Assembly (NCBI GenBank): GCA_037013685.1
Contig: CM072894.1
Span: forward strand, 16,315,449 to 16,379,448
Reading direction: 5' to 3'
From: Acridotheres tristis
Taxonomy: Eukaryota > Chordata > Aves > Passeriformes > Sturnidae
DNA: 64,000 bases
This document shows, piece after piece, positions 26,297 through 38,532 of the stretch. The notes under the pieces are model-generated. The model did not search any database. It was not told the DNA's origin and saw nothing but the letters and a program-made list of their open reading frames with translations. The translations under genes and the position numbers were made by a program. Within the stretch, counting starts at the first letter, position 1; every line of letters starts with the position of its first letter.

Positions 26297-28969
26297 TGGT
26301 GAAAGGTGAAATTACAGTGAACATCATGGGAGTTGTAACTGTTCCAGAATACAAAATAAAACATTCACAGTTTTAATGTGTAAATTAGATAATAGCCACC
26401 ATTTTTGTGTCAAACTGAGCTATCTTTTTATCTGATGTGTTCCGTGTGGCACACCTACTGCAATATCATGTATTTTCAACCATGATTCTTTTATAAAGTG
26501 ATGGAAGTGTTTTCATGTAAAAAATCCTCATTTCGAAGCAGTCATTAGATAAAAATCAGGATGCAAGCTAGCATCCAGAATGGATTCTGCCCAAAACTCT
26601 GTGAATGTATGGCCAATATCCTGTTGCCAACAGAAATTGTTCAGAAGTACAATAACTGAAACACTAAGCATCTTACTCAGGAGATGTATGTGCATAATAG
26701 TCACATGATTTCCCAGCCAAGCCACTCCATGCCTTCTACTAAATCTTTGTTTAACACCATGTGTATGAAGGGTATTCTTATTTTCATAATATGAACATGG
26801 CAAAGGGCTAAAGGACTAAATTACAGTAAATTGATAATACTTTAAAATTCTCATCCGAGGCAAATGAATGCTATGTCATATCATTTTAGAATTTAATCTG
26901 TTTACCCAGCTTTCACTCACTGCTACAGAAGTTGCACATGTGCATCTATAAGAAGAATCTGAGCCTGACATTAGTGTTTAGCACACAGCTTGTACCTTCA
27001 TACAAGCAGGAAAGCACACGGCAATGCAAGTGGTGATCATTCAGACACAAGGCATGTCTATTTCTCACTCGTTATTCCCTAAACTGAAGGACATAAATAC
27101 CAACAGCCAAATGCCTCTAAGTCACAAGAAAATGCGTCTCCCCTCTTACTTTTTATTTTTATGGGTAAGGGAGCTTTCAAGGAAATGTAATATAGCTAAA
27201 ACTAAAGATCCAACTCTACTTAAGGCACCTTAGTGAAATAGTTTTGTTGGTCTCACATCAGTGCACATTGCAAAAACATTTCAACTCACCTGTCTCTATT
27301 TAAGCTGACCTTTTTGGACTGAAATAATAGGGAGATCTACATAACTAAATTACTTTCACCTCAAGAGATATTTTTGTCTGTGAGGTTACACTTGGAAGCA
27401 GTGATATGATCATAGGAGTGCTGACTACACGTCTGTATGCAAGTACACAAGGAGCCAGGCTTAGATTAGTGATTTGAGATACTAACATTAAAATACAGTT
27501 TTATGATAAATATAGAAAAGCTTTCCAATTACTCATAATTCTCACATTGGCTGTCCAGCAAAAAAAGCACCATCAGTGGCAGCAACAGCATCTTTGAGAG
27601 GAATGCAATGAATTATAGATAGTTCCACTTTCTTGACTTAGTCTCTTATAGCAGTGAGTTACTTTAACATAATTCCAATGCATGTTTCCATGTGGGCATC
27701 CAAGGGATCATCCAAGGAAGCACCACATTTTTCACAATCATAGAAGAATAACAAACATTCAAGGAAAAAAAATAAGTTTAAATGAGGTTAAAAATTTAGT
27801 ATAATAAACATTACTCAACATGTTTTTCCAGATGAAAATATTTACTCAAGACCACCACCCCCATATCAATTTTAAATAAAAATAAAAGCTAAAGGACTGT
27901 CAGTTTTCTACACAGTATTCATGAGTGGAATAAAGGACACTCTTGCTCAGTTTGATTTCTTGTGAAATAGAAAGAAAGTCAAGGATACTACAAAAATTAT
28001 GTTTTTTTCTAGTGCACTCTGGTCTAAGACACTCCTTTACTGCAATTCCTGCTAGGTAGAGTTTGTATTTTTGTCAACCCATTATTTTATCTCACCATGC
28101 AAGAAATTTCCATAGCATATTTATAGCACCAAGATAAAAAGCTGCCCAAAGGTCTTCACGTCATGCAGCTTTGTATGCTTCAATTGGTGCCAATTTTCTG
28201 GGTATTTTTATTTTTTGTAAATAAGTAAATAAAAACAACTTCTTTTTCTCACCACACTGAACAGTCCACTTCATGGTAGGAGACCACCTTATCTTGTATC
28301 TCTGGATGTAGGTTATCACATCTTACAGGGAGGCCATAAATAACTGCATAGAATTTTCTTCCATAAAGAGAAAAAGGGAAATATTTTGATATTGGAGACA
28401 GGATTTTTAAGTGTGTGTAGGGAAATTCCGTATTTCAATGAAGGCTTAATTCCTTGGACTCTTAACCCTTACTGACATAAAATTAGTATTTTACACAGTT
28501 CCTGAACAGCAAAATGACTCACAAGTAAATTGAAGTTTATGATATGCAGAAATGTGAGTTATTAGCAGAGAACCTATTCTAGGACTGGGAGGTACAGGAT
28601 ATTTTGCACTCCAAGAATTATGTTTCTGAAGATGAATCCTTAACGTTGAAAATATTCCAGCTGTAATCCTATTGAGTAATGCTTCCTGAGTGAAGTCATG
28701 GTATTACTTCTGGGAATAATCCAGCTCTGGAACTTAGTCATTTTACTATCTTAGAGTAGATGAGCCCATTTCTTTAATACAATCCTGCTATGACTGCTGT
28801 TTACTTTTTCCCAAATTTTTGGTGTCTCATTATCTCTGGCATTTACTAAATGCCTGGAATTAAAAATAAATTTTATATTTACTCTGTGTCAAGTTATTAT
28901 GGAAACGCAAGGGAAAAATGAGAGAACTCAAGAAGGTAGACTGTGTGAAGAAAAAATAGTTGCATTCAA

Positions 28970-29210
28970 TTGAAAAGGGAAGGCTGGCTCTTTCTAGCCC
29001 CTGCAGAAAGGTTGGCTTGCCTGGGCAGTGCTTCCCCAGCGCTGCTGGGCAGGGAAGCCACCAGCTGTACCTGGTGCAGGGTGACAGCTCTCCCTGCACA
29101 CACCGTGCCTGGCTGTGCTCACACATCCTGCGGGCTGCCAACAGCAGCACTCTTACTGCACACGAGGCAGGCTCATTTCTCAAAATGAAGAAGAACCCAG
29201 CTTCCCCCTA
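28970..29210. other. Isolated GC-rich patch with hairpin and open frames
   Basis: A patch of about 240 bases is clearly richer in GC than its surroundings. On the + strand the frame ending at 29211 is open for about 83 codons with frequent G/C third positions, and a bulged inverted repeat sits at 29030-29056. It may be a remnant of a GC-rich transposon, an exon of an unknown transcript or an unmethylated regulatory patch. No family was recognised. Confidence 0.2.
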
Positions 29211-31924
29211 GGTCCAAATTTAGTAATTGCTTTAGAAATCTAGTCATTAAATGCAAGATGATTCTGTTGTATGATACGCAGTTTAACGACTTCAGCTTTT
29301 TCCATGATGCATGGATACATTTGGTGAAGATTTTTAAACACCAACAGCTTCTGCTAAGCATTAAAAATGCAAAGTGCAATATAACAGGTGCAAAAGCAGT
29401 TCTTTAATGTTCTTTTGCTTTCCTCATGAGTTAGGTGGATACAGTATATTCCAAAAGAATAAGCTGCCAGTTTAACATACCAGCCTAATTTCCACTTAGG
29501 AACTCTGGAGAAGTGATATATTATACAATACTAATTTTTCTTTACATTGTTTCTTCTGAGAAAGGTGAATTTTCTTTGCTGAAGTTCTCTCAGTTATAAT
29601 TTGGGTTTCTGTTTCTCAAAAAAGCCTTCATCATTAAATCAGTTGTAAACGTCCTGTTAAGCTATCTCTTACTGTTACCGAAAGATAAAAAGATAGTAGG
29701 TAATATAGAAGATTCTTTTATATTAGACTTGTCAGTCTACTTCCACTAGTAGCTAAAGTATAATTTAGTATTATCTCTTTGTTCTTCTTTGTTTGTAGTG
29801 TTTTGGTTTTTTTATTCTACCAGTCTACTTGTTTTGTGTGATTCAAAGGATGCCTTATTGATAAACAGAGACATGAACTATGTGATGCTCTTCAGCAGTT
29901 ACAGACAGCCAAAGGAGAAGTCTTTTCCATGATTTCAAATAGAAAAGTGCAACAGAAATAGTGTATTTAATGTTACTTAGTAAGCGTCTTCCCAGATAAA
30001 AATCAGCAGTAACAGAGGCCAGTTTGCTTCATCCTTGCAGCTGTGTAATCAAGTGTAGTGCTTTCCCCAGTCTGGTTTTCAATGATTGAATCACAGGGGC
30101 TTTCCACTGCTTCCTATTTGCAGGAAAATCTACTGGTTTTTAATTTTTCAGTTTCAAACTAATTTAACAGCTCCTCCTTTTCACTATAGTCCATCACTAA
30201 AATTCCAGGGGAAAAAAATTTAAAAAGGGAAGAAGAAAAAAAAAAGAACTATCAGCAAACAACTTTGGCATTATAGTTTTCTGTAAACCTGCAGATTCTC
30301 TGCAGCTCCAATGATTATTTTGCTTATATTTCTGATTTTTCAGTTAAACATTCAGTGCTTCTTGGGTTTACTACTCTATCTTTAAAAGTCTCTGGATGTT
30401 TCTTCCAAATGGACATTTCTGAAGGATACTTTTAAGTTCAGATGTCCCAAACCCATAAAATAAATAATTTTTCTTATTATTATTATGTAAGAACCACACA
30501 ATTGTCCCAGATCTCCTTCCAAAAGCAAAATCAAGTGTTGGTCCTAGAGAGATTGTAACTGAAGTAAAAATATATGAAGAGTGTGGAAGGCCAGGAAAGC
30601 AAAGTGACTGCTACACGCACTTCAGTGAGATTGCCAAGTCAGTCTTTGATTTTTCAGTCTGACTATTTTCTCAAGTATAGATTATCCTTTAAAAATATTT
30701 AAAGGCTGGGAACTGAAGACATAGAAAGAAATTTTCAGCATCACAGTATAGCTACCAGTTCCTTGAAATTCAATATTGTAGAGAAGGAAATCACTAGGAT
30801 ATATAAAAGCTAAAATCTGTTATCCAGGAATAAGATTACAGTGTCTCTAACCACTCCTTGTCTGTGAATATGTTAGAATCTGGTTAAAGAAAAATAAATG
30901 GTGTATTGGTAAAATTGATGGAGAGTACAGACTGAGGGAGAATACTCTTGGATGGCTATTATTTAATTTATTTTTTCTTAATACCATACAGAAATATTTT
31001 AAAATATATATTCTAATAAATGCAACAAAGACACTTCAATGTACATTTCATTATATGTTCTAATAACATAAAAATGTAAACATACAGTTTTCTAGTCATC
31101 TTGGAGCACACATAAAAATCACTTTCAAAATTAAATCAAAATCTCACTTAGGAATTTCACTTTCTTTGAAAACTATTAAGAATACTCATGAGTCACATCC
31201 ATAACTTGCTTCTAGCTTAGAGCTATAATGTAAAGGAAGTTTCTTTTACTCTATAGGGATGGATTCTCCCTTGAAGCCTGGATAAAATCGTTTCAATGCT
31301 ACCTGAAGGATCAGTAGAGGATAGCACTTCAATTACAAGCACAAACCTGGGCCAAAAAGAAACTCTTGGTAATTCTCACAGTGCTCATTACCTTTGGCTT
31401 TCTGCCTTAACAGCTGGCATGTGCTATACCAGGTGTAGAAATGTTCTGTGTGGTTGTTGTGTATTCTCCACACCTGACCTCACTTGGCAGAGCTCTGTCT
31501 CCTCCTCTGCTGCCTTTCACCTTGGGAAATCATTATATCATTTACATTTACGTAAGACTGATCCAGGCCACTTCTGAATTACAAGCCTTTAAATGGCACC
31601 CTCTTTGCAAAGGTGTGAGTGGCCCCACAGGGGACAAGGAAACAAAATTCCTTGCCCAGAATCCAGATTTCTGAGCTATGCTTGCCTTGATTTTAATAGG
31701 AAGAATTCCTTAACAGAAGTGGTGCAGCTGAAGCAAACACCAGTGAATGCTTTCCAATTCACTCTATATGAGCTCATAAAAATGACCTTTGTGTGAATTT
31801 GCCAGGGAAAAATGTTTCTATCTATAAGATGTACAGATCTGGAAATGTCGAGAATATAAACTCAAACAACATTCTGGTTGTGCATCTGGCTTATATTAGT
31901 CAGTAGTATATGATGTGAGAGTAT

Positions 31925-31995
31925 AACACAAGAGCTCATGGAGGGATTCGAACGCTCAGTTACCACATCTGTCTCTCTGCATTATCATCATTAGA
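31925..31995 (-). repeat. Possible tRNA-derived SINE relic (B-box-like)
   Basis: On the minus strand GTTCGAATCC (31944-31953) matches a Pol III B box / T-loop. No convincing A box, acceptor stem or cloverleaf could be built around it, so a functional tRNA gene is not supported. An old SINE head is possible. Confidence 0.15.
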
Positions 31996-33139
31996 GTGTT
32001 TAAATGCAATTTATCTCCCTTTCCATTTGGAAGATTCATGTTCCCTCCTATGAACTGGGCATCAGCCCAACCATGATGGGTTGTGTCCACAGGGGAGTGC
32101 CTTCATTTTGACACCTGCTAGTAGCCATCATCTGCCCAGCAAGCTCTGCTTAGCTTGTTTATGTTTGCAATATTCAGCCAACCAAGGAAGGAACCAGTGT
32201 ATGTTTGGCTGATATGGAAACAGGAGAGAAAACTAGGGGAAGGAAAGATAAAGGTAAGTCCACTGTTCCACAGCTGACAGATTTTACAACTCTGACATAC
32301 CAAAATTAACAAAGCTGGGCTCTGCTTTTAATTAGTTAAAAGTAGAGAAGAAGGATGCTGCTGGGTTTAAGGCTATTGGCTGAGGCACAAGAGATGAAGA
32401 GTGAGTCATTGGCAATGGCCAATATCTAACAGTGGACAAATCAACCTCTCCATCCCAAAGTTACCAAAGAACTTGAGTATTTAGAGTTCTTGTTCTTTTG
32501 CACAGGGATTGACTTTTACTATGTTTTTGCCAGAATCCAGTACCCTGAGGCTCTGATCTCAATGAGGTCATCTGCTTATTATCATAATGTAAACAGTCCC
32601 ATCCATGTCTCTGCCCTCAGCTCTAGATCCTACCAGAAAACAACTGCATGCAGAAAGGAATTGAAGAAAAGTACCTAGATGGAGGACAGAGAATTTTTCC
32701 TTTGGGTCAAAATTTCTATTATGTTAGAACCAAATTGCTTATTGCTAATTAAGGCATAATGCATAAAATTGGAGCTGGAGCAATTGTCCAGCTCCCTGGC
32801 ATTGATGGCAAAATCAAAAAGCACTAAGTGATCAGAAGGTTCAGAGTACTGTTGTGGTGCACGTTGTCATATCTGAAAACTTCTTCTGGAGATGGCTGTT
32901 AAAATATGCTTTCAAAGAAGGTACAAGTATCTCTATTTTTTCAGCCTTCCACTAAGGAGGAGAATGTAGGAGGGTCTGCATTTCTGCTAAGTCTCATCTT
33001 ACTGGGATGTGTAAGTGGGTGTGATTCCTGCAGTCTGCGTAGGAGTTATCATGCGAGCTTTAATCTAGATGCTGGCCTGTGCAGGCTGTGATGACACATC
33101 CGACTGCAGCATATACAGATGTTAGATACAAAAGAAGTC

Positions 33140-33240
33140 TAATTTGAATCAGGAGATCTGGGTTCTGTTAGTGACTCTGCCATATATTTCCTGTATTGCT
33201 CTAGGCAAGGCATTCAGGGCCTGATTTAATTCCACAGCAC
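33140..33240 (+). repeat. MIR/CORE-SINE-like relic
   Basis: The order of short blocks resembles a MIR element: an AATCAGGAGATCTGGGTTC-like segment, then GACTCTGCCA, then CTAGGCAAGGCATTCAGGGCC, corresponding to the tRNA-related region followed by the TCTGCCACTT and TTGGGCAAGT parts of the family consensus. Divergence is high, as expected for such an ancient element in a sauropsid genome. The assignment is by eye. Confidence 0.45.
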
Positions 33241-36200
33241 CCCTTTCTCTGGTAGTACTCTGAGCTGGATTAGACTCCTAGCTTATCACTTTCCCAGGCT
33301 GTCCATATTCCTCAGGGGTCTAATCTTACCTGCTCACTCCATAGGTGTCTGATATAGCTTAAACCATTTGCCTCTGAAGTGATTTGCTACTTAGGCATTG
33401 CATGAATATGCAATTCAATTAAATTCTCAATTCAGCAAAAGCCTAAACCTTTAATAAGCTTCAATCAAGTAAACACATACTGGCGAATTTCAGGTTCTGT
33501 GTCATTAGGTGTCTGCACATATTCTTAAAAATTCAAGAAGGTAAATTATTTCACTGGAACTGCTTAGGGGCCTAAGATGAAGCATACGTCAAAGTGCCTT
33601 GCTCAAGGTCCTATTATCTATCATTAGTCATAGACGTACTTAAAGTTAAGCATATCCTTAAGTGTATTGCTCAATTCATCCTCAAAAGCATAATACTGAT
33701 ATGCTTTCTAGCACAGAAAACACATTTGAGCCTAGAAAATACTAAAAGTAATCTACCTTTGATTATATGAAATGTCACAAATTATTAGTTTAATTTTTAA
33801 AATAAATCTAAAGAAATAAAGAAAATGTAAAGTCACGTAGCCCATACTAATTTCCAGGAATCTTGGTTACACTGTAACCCTTCACTTTTACGTAACATTG
33901 AAATCACAATACGGATGTGTATTTTGAAGTAATTGTGTTGGTGGTCCCTTCGTGCTTTCTGAACATCTAACAGTTAGCTAAGCAAACACACATGACTGAT
34001 TAAAAGAAGAAAGGGAACTATTTTTACAGGGACCATTAAACTTTAACTGCCATCTGGCAGGGAATGATTAGAGAAGATCAAAATTAAGGCAGTCAACACA
34101 AATACTGTGTGGATACCTCAGGGAATTAATGTGGATGGAAGACGGTGGACTTGTGGCTCTGTTAAGAGACAGACAGAGAAGGAAGTGGTGAACACATCCT
34201 TTATGACTGCTGCCCTAATGGCCACATTCACAGCAACAGAAGCAGAGAAAGAAGAAATCAAAACCACCTGGGAATAATCAGACGCTTGCTGTCATAAAAA
34301 AAGAAAGTTAAAGCATTATACAAGAGCCACACCATCCTTATTCCCCAACAAGCCAGGAAAGAAATTTTTATTGTGGAGGTGTGTTGCAGTTGGCAGGTTA
34401 TCTACTGTCTTTACATAGGCATTTTAAATAGGGTCTGTAATAAATCTTTTAATTGAAAGCCTTTACAGAACACAGACCTGTGGTTGATCTAACTGAACAC
34501 TGGATGTCACTATTTATACACACTATTAGTCATTTTAGAGGCATTAAAAACACAGTCCAGCCATGAACTGGAGCAATCCAGACATGGGGTTTTTTTCATC
34601 AGCTATCTTTAATTATCATTGTTCTAGAGATAGCAGTTTCCTATGAGCCAAAGCTTCCAAGCTGCCTAGACAGGCACTCATCCTTTTTTACAACTACTCA
34701 GCTGTGTGCCCTGGCAATGCTGCTGGCAGGTATTTCCTAACAAGTGTACCACATCTGATTTCATATATTAGGGAAAAGATTTGAGGTTTATAGAGAGAGA
34801 TAATGGACTGTCCACTGCAACATCTCAGAGCTGAGACTCTGACCAGGCAGCCTTATAACTTTGCTGTTATGTCTAGTAAGAAACAAAGAAAATACAACTC
34901 ACCCAAAAGTGCAACAGCTCTCCCATGAGGCAGCTCCTGGTCTGGCTGTGCAGGAGTAGAACCTTCTTTGCACCCCTCAGGAGCTATTGGGTGAGAAAAC
35001 CCCTGTTCTCTCAAGCATATGCCTTGAAGTTTTTCATTCCATGGCACTAATAACATACACCTCTTCTGCCACTCTGCTGCCCTTACTTCAGGGTGTCCTC
35101 TCAGGTACACAATTATTACAAGGGAGCACTTTTAGGAGGCTTATCTTCCCTTATCTTTAGAGAAGATAAGAAAAAGTATCTCTGAGTCCAAGTGGCATGG
35201 AAAACAAATCAGCACTGACAGCCCACAAGGTCAGCTTAGCTGCTAAAAAGACTAAGGACAGAAGACAGGTGAGAGGACGTAAAGCTTAGTTACAATTGAT
35301 AAGTAATGTACTGTGAAATGAGGCTTATTTTTTGTTTCTTGACCTCACTACAGTATTTTCAAGTTATCAATAGCATAGGAAAAGCACATTAAGTATGCTT
35401 CAAAGCCTGTGAAATCTCATCAACTATACCAAATTTCAGAAACATGCTAAACAATAAAATGATCAAAAATGACTAGTACACATTACTACTCTGAAATGTA
35501 CAGTCAGTAGAAATGCTTGGTTATTTTAGACCTTGATTCCCAACAGAATTTTTCAATATACTCATGTGTCTACTTGTCACTTTTCATCCTTGAAATGCTA
35601 GGCCTCTAAAAAATGTTTGACTCTTCTGCACATTCTTAGATTCAACATTTTTTAGGAAGAGGCAAAATACAACTTAGGTGCTTAGCCTTAGGTGCTTTTT
35701 GCTAGTAAAGAGAACAACTGAAAATACCTTTCCTGATTTGCAAAAATACATTTCTATGTACAACATGTGAGGTCTTCCTAGTGTTATTCAGCCAAAACAC
35801 TATGAGTATCAAGGGGATTGCATTTTTTAGTTTATTTTCCACAGATCCTGGCTGCACAATAGAATATCTAAGAGTCAGAAATTATGACTGGAAACACATG
35901 GCTGGAAATTATCTACCCTGAATCTTATTTTCTTCCAAATTGTATTTTCTGAGATATATGCTGGGCAAAATATTATTTTGCTTAACTGTAAAGTTATATT
36001 TTAAAATTTGTGCATAGTGGGCTGTTTAGTTGAGGCTTATGAAGAGGTTTTGCTCTTTCCTAAGCTATTTCTAACCTTTATACAGTACAGTGTAATTCTG
36101 CTAACACAAGTAATCTGTTCAGGGAGCAAAACAGGAGCCAAGCGCAGCTACAATATACTAATATGATATGTATAATATATCAGTACAATATAATGTATCT

Positions 36201-37194
36201 TATATAGAGCATTATATGGACTAGTAACTTTAACAAGCAGTATGAATGTTATTGTACATATGTGCCATCTTACAAATGGGTGGGGGCAGATTATGCCCTA
36301 CACAAAAATCTGTTGAGAACCTGGAAAGGAAAAAGCTGTGGAGCAAAAGGCAATGTTCCATCATTCTCTCCTCAGAATATATTACAGACACAAAGCAGTG
36401 AAAAGGCCCTTGAAAAAAGCACCACAGTTCTGGTAAACTTCTGCAGTTTGTTGTCCCAACTTTGATGCAGTAACCTGTTAAGACTGCTCAGAGTATTTAA
36501 CAGCCTATGGCTCACTTCTGTGAACAAGGTGCAGAGCATTCATTCTCCACATGCAAAATTCCAAGCAGTGAGCCAAACTGTAAGAGAAATACATTTGACA
36601 TTTGTTGATTTTTTTTTTAATAATACCCATAAGCATCTACAGATGTGAGTCCATGTAATGAAGCATGTGGCCTTAAGCTGGAATTATTTGCAAACAGCAG
36701 GATCTCCTGGCAAAAGAGATGGCACTTGCTGTGTTATGAAAGCTGTCCCTCTAAAACCATGTTTGGTTAGCACCTATGCCCTGTTGAAATTGGCATAGAT
36801 AATTCTGAGTGGGAACAATGCCAGCATGACAGATGGGAATGAATACAGGCATGCCAGAGAACCAGGATGTTCATTGAGTCTGAGGGACAGAGTCCTTTCC
36901 AAGAATTTAGAAATGGCAGACTGTCCAGAGTTTCTCCACTTTAGGTACGAAATGTGAGAATATATGATGTCTTTTGTAACTATGGGCAAAATCAATTATA
37001 GTAATTTAAAAATAGCTCGTCTGAGCCATACAAAGCATGACAGTAGGCAGCTGAATTTGAGGAACTTTTTCTCTTGATTCATACTGGCACCAGATCCTAG
37101 AGGGCAGAACCTGTGCACTGGAGTCAAAAGGATTCCACAGGTTTTCTGATAAGTGGTTCAGTCTGAAAAGCTTTCAGATGATAATGAATATTGT

Positions 37195-37310
37195 CCATTT
37201 GTACACTGCCTTTCAGGCTGTGAGCCCAAAGCAATTTGCAGAGGTATGAGAATCTAAACTCATAGCTGGGAGGTGTGTGTCATTTACAATTAAGCAGATG
37301 AATCTTGCAT
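37195..37310 (+). repeat. Possible ancient SINE/LINE tail
   Basis: AAAGCAATTTGCAGAGG followed by TCATAGCTGGGAGGTGTGTG and an ATTTACAATTAAGCAGATG segment is reminiscent of the tail shared by MIR, AmnSINE and L2 elements (AAGCGCTTTGCAAA, then GAGGTAGGT, then a run toward CAGATG). The similarity is weak and could be coincidental. Confidence 0.25.
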
Positions 37311-38465
37311 GTATTAATGGACTGTAGTCCCATCTCCCCTCCAACCAGGGATCATCAACTGGAAGTAGAGCCTCTGTGGAGAAGATGGAGGAAGGCAAAA
37401 TCCTTCTGCCACAGTCCTGTGTACCCGGCTTTTGCTCTTAACATGGCACAAATAGCCATAACAGATCAGCTATCCAAAACACTAATTTAGTCTCCAAACC
37501 AGATTTACTAATTGCTGTGGGGTTTCTTTGAGCACTAAACTGCTACCTTTCCTATTTCTCTTTTCAGATTATGAACAGCCAAAATGTATTACCCAAAAAG
37601 ACTTGTCCAGGATCATTTATATAATTCTGGGAAACAGGAAAAAGAACAACAAATCTCAGGAAAAAATGCTTATATATTTCTGTTTAAAAAACTAAGAATC
37701 TGATGCAATTTTCCCTGTACAAAAAGCCTGTGTTTCCAGAAGAGCCCACTAAGAAAACATTCCTCCATTTTGGATTTCTTCAACTTCAGCCATGAAAATT
37801 TATGGATACTTCTGACAAAAAATGTCACTAATCTGGGCAGAGTCTTGGCTGTCTGTACTGTGTATTATAAGAAAGACATTAAAATTGGATTGCCGATGTT
37901 GTGCTCTAACCAGTGCAGACAATAGTGTCAGCTTAGAGCTGAAGTTTGTTTTCGGTTCAAATGGTGTTTAGTACTGTTAGTAGCATAAAAGCATTGCTGA
38001 ATTTAGTTTCATTTAATCCAGTGATATTTTGTAACCTAGAAATCCACATGTGTGTTATCCAGTGAACTGACTGACCGTTTCAGTTATTGGCTGTTTTTTG
38101 CAACAGAGGCTTGAAGAATATAATGAGTCATCTGAATAAGAAAACTTAGTTAACGTTTAGTTAAAGGAGTTTATGTTCTAAAGTAATACATGAAGTGGTA
38201 TGATCATTCTAAATGTTCTGAATCTTCCGTGCATTTATAAAAATTAATTTGATTAAATATCAGTGGATTGTTTTATTACAGCTTTTCCTCAAAATCAATT
38301 TCCAAAAAATATTGGGCAGATACATAATAAAAATAAGTTTTAAATACATGAGATTTCACCCTGAATGTGGCAATCCTGACATGCACAGTGTAATAGATGT
38401 GAAGCATAAAGTGAAACTATTCACGAACCTGAGATTTCCTTTCACTTTAAGTTACATTGCAAAGG

Positions 38466-38532
38466 TTAATGGTTGGACTCTATAATCTCTGAGGTCTTTT
38501 CCAACTTCAAAATTTATATTATTGTATGAAAT
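38466..38532 (+). repeat. CR1 LINE fragment, 3' end
   Basis: The segment GGTTGGACTCTATAATCTCT, then GAGGTCTTTTCCAACTTCAA and a terminal ATTGTATGAA, follows the CR1 3' end (GGTTGGACTAGATGATCT, AGGTCCCTTCCAACC, ATTCTATGAT). CR1 copies in birds are usually 5'-truncated like this one. This is one of the pointers to an avian or reptilian source. Confidence 0.85.

Noticed and set aside
26212..26376. Terminal coding exon with internal AATAAA
   Set aside because: Open for 54 codons after a good acceptor, but the AATAAA lies before the stop codon and the GC-rich core is better explained by the CTCF-like site. Retained only as a possible partner in the 24.6 kb finding.
31944..31953. tRNA gene suggested by a T-loop/B-box match on the minus strand
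   Set aside because: No A box, acceptor stem or cloverleaf fits around it.
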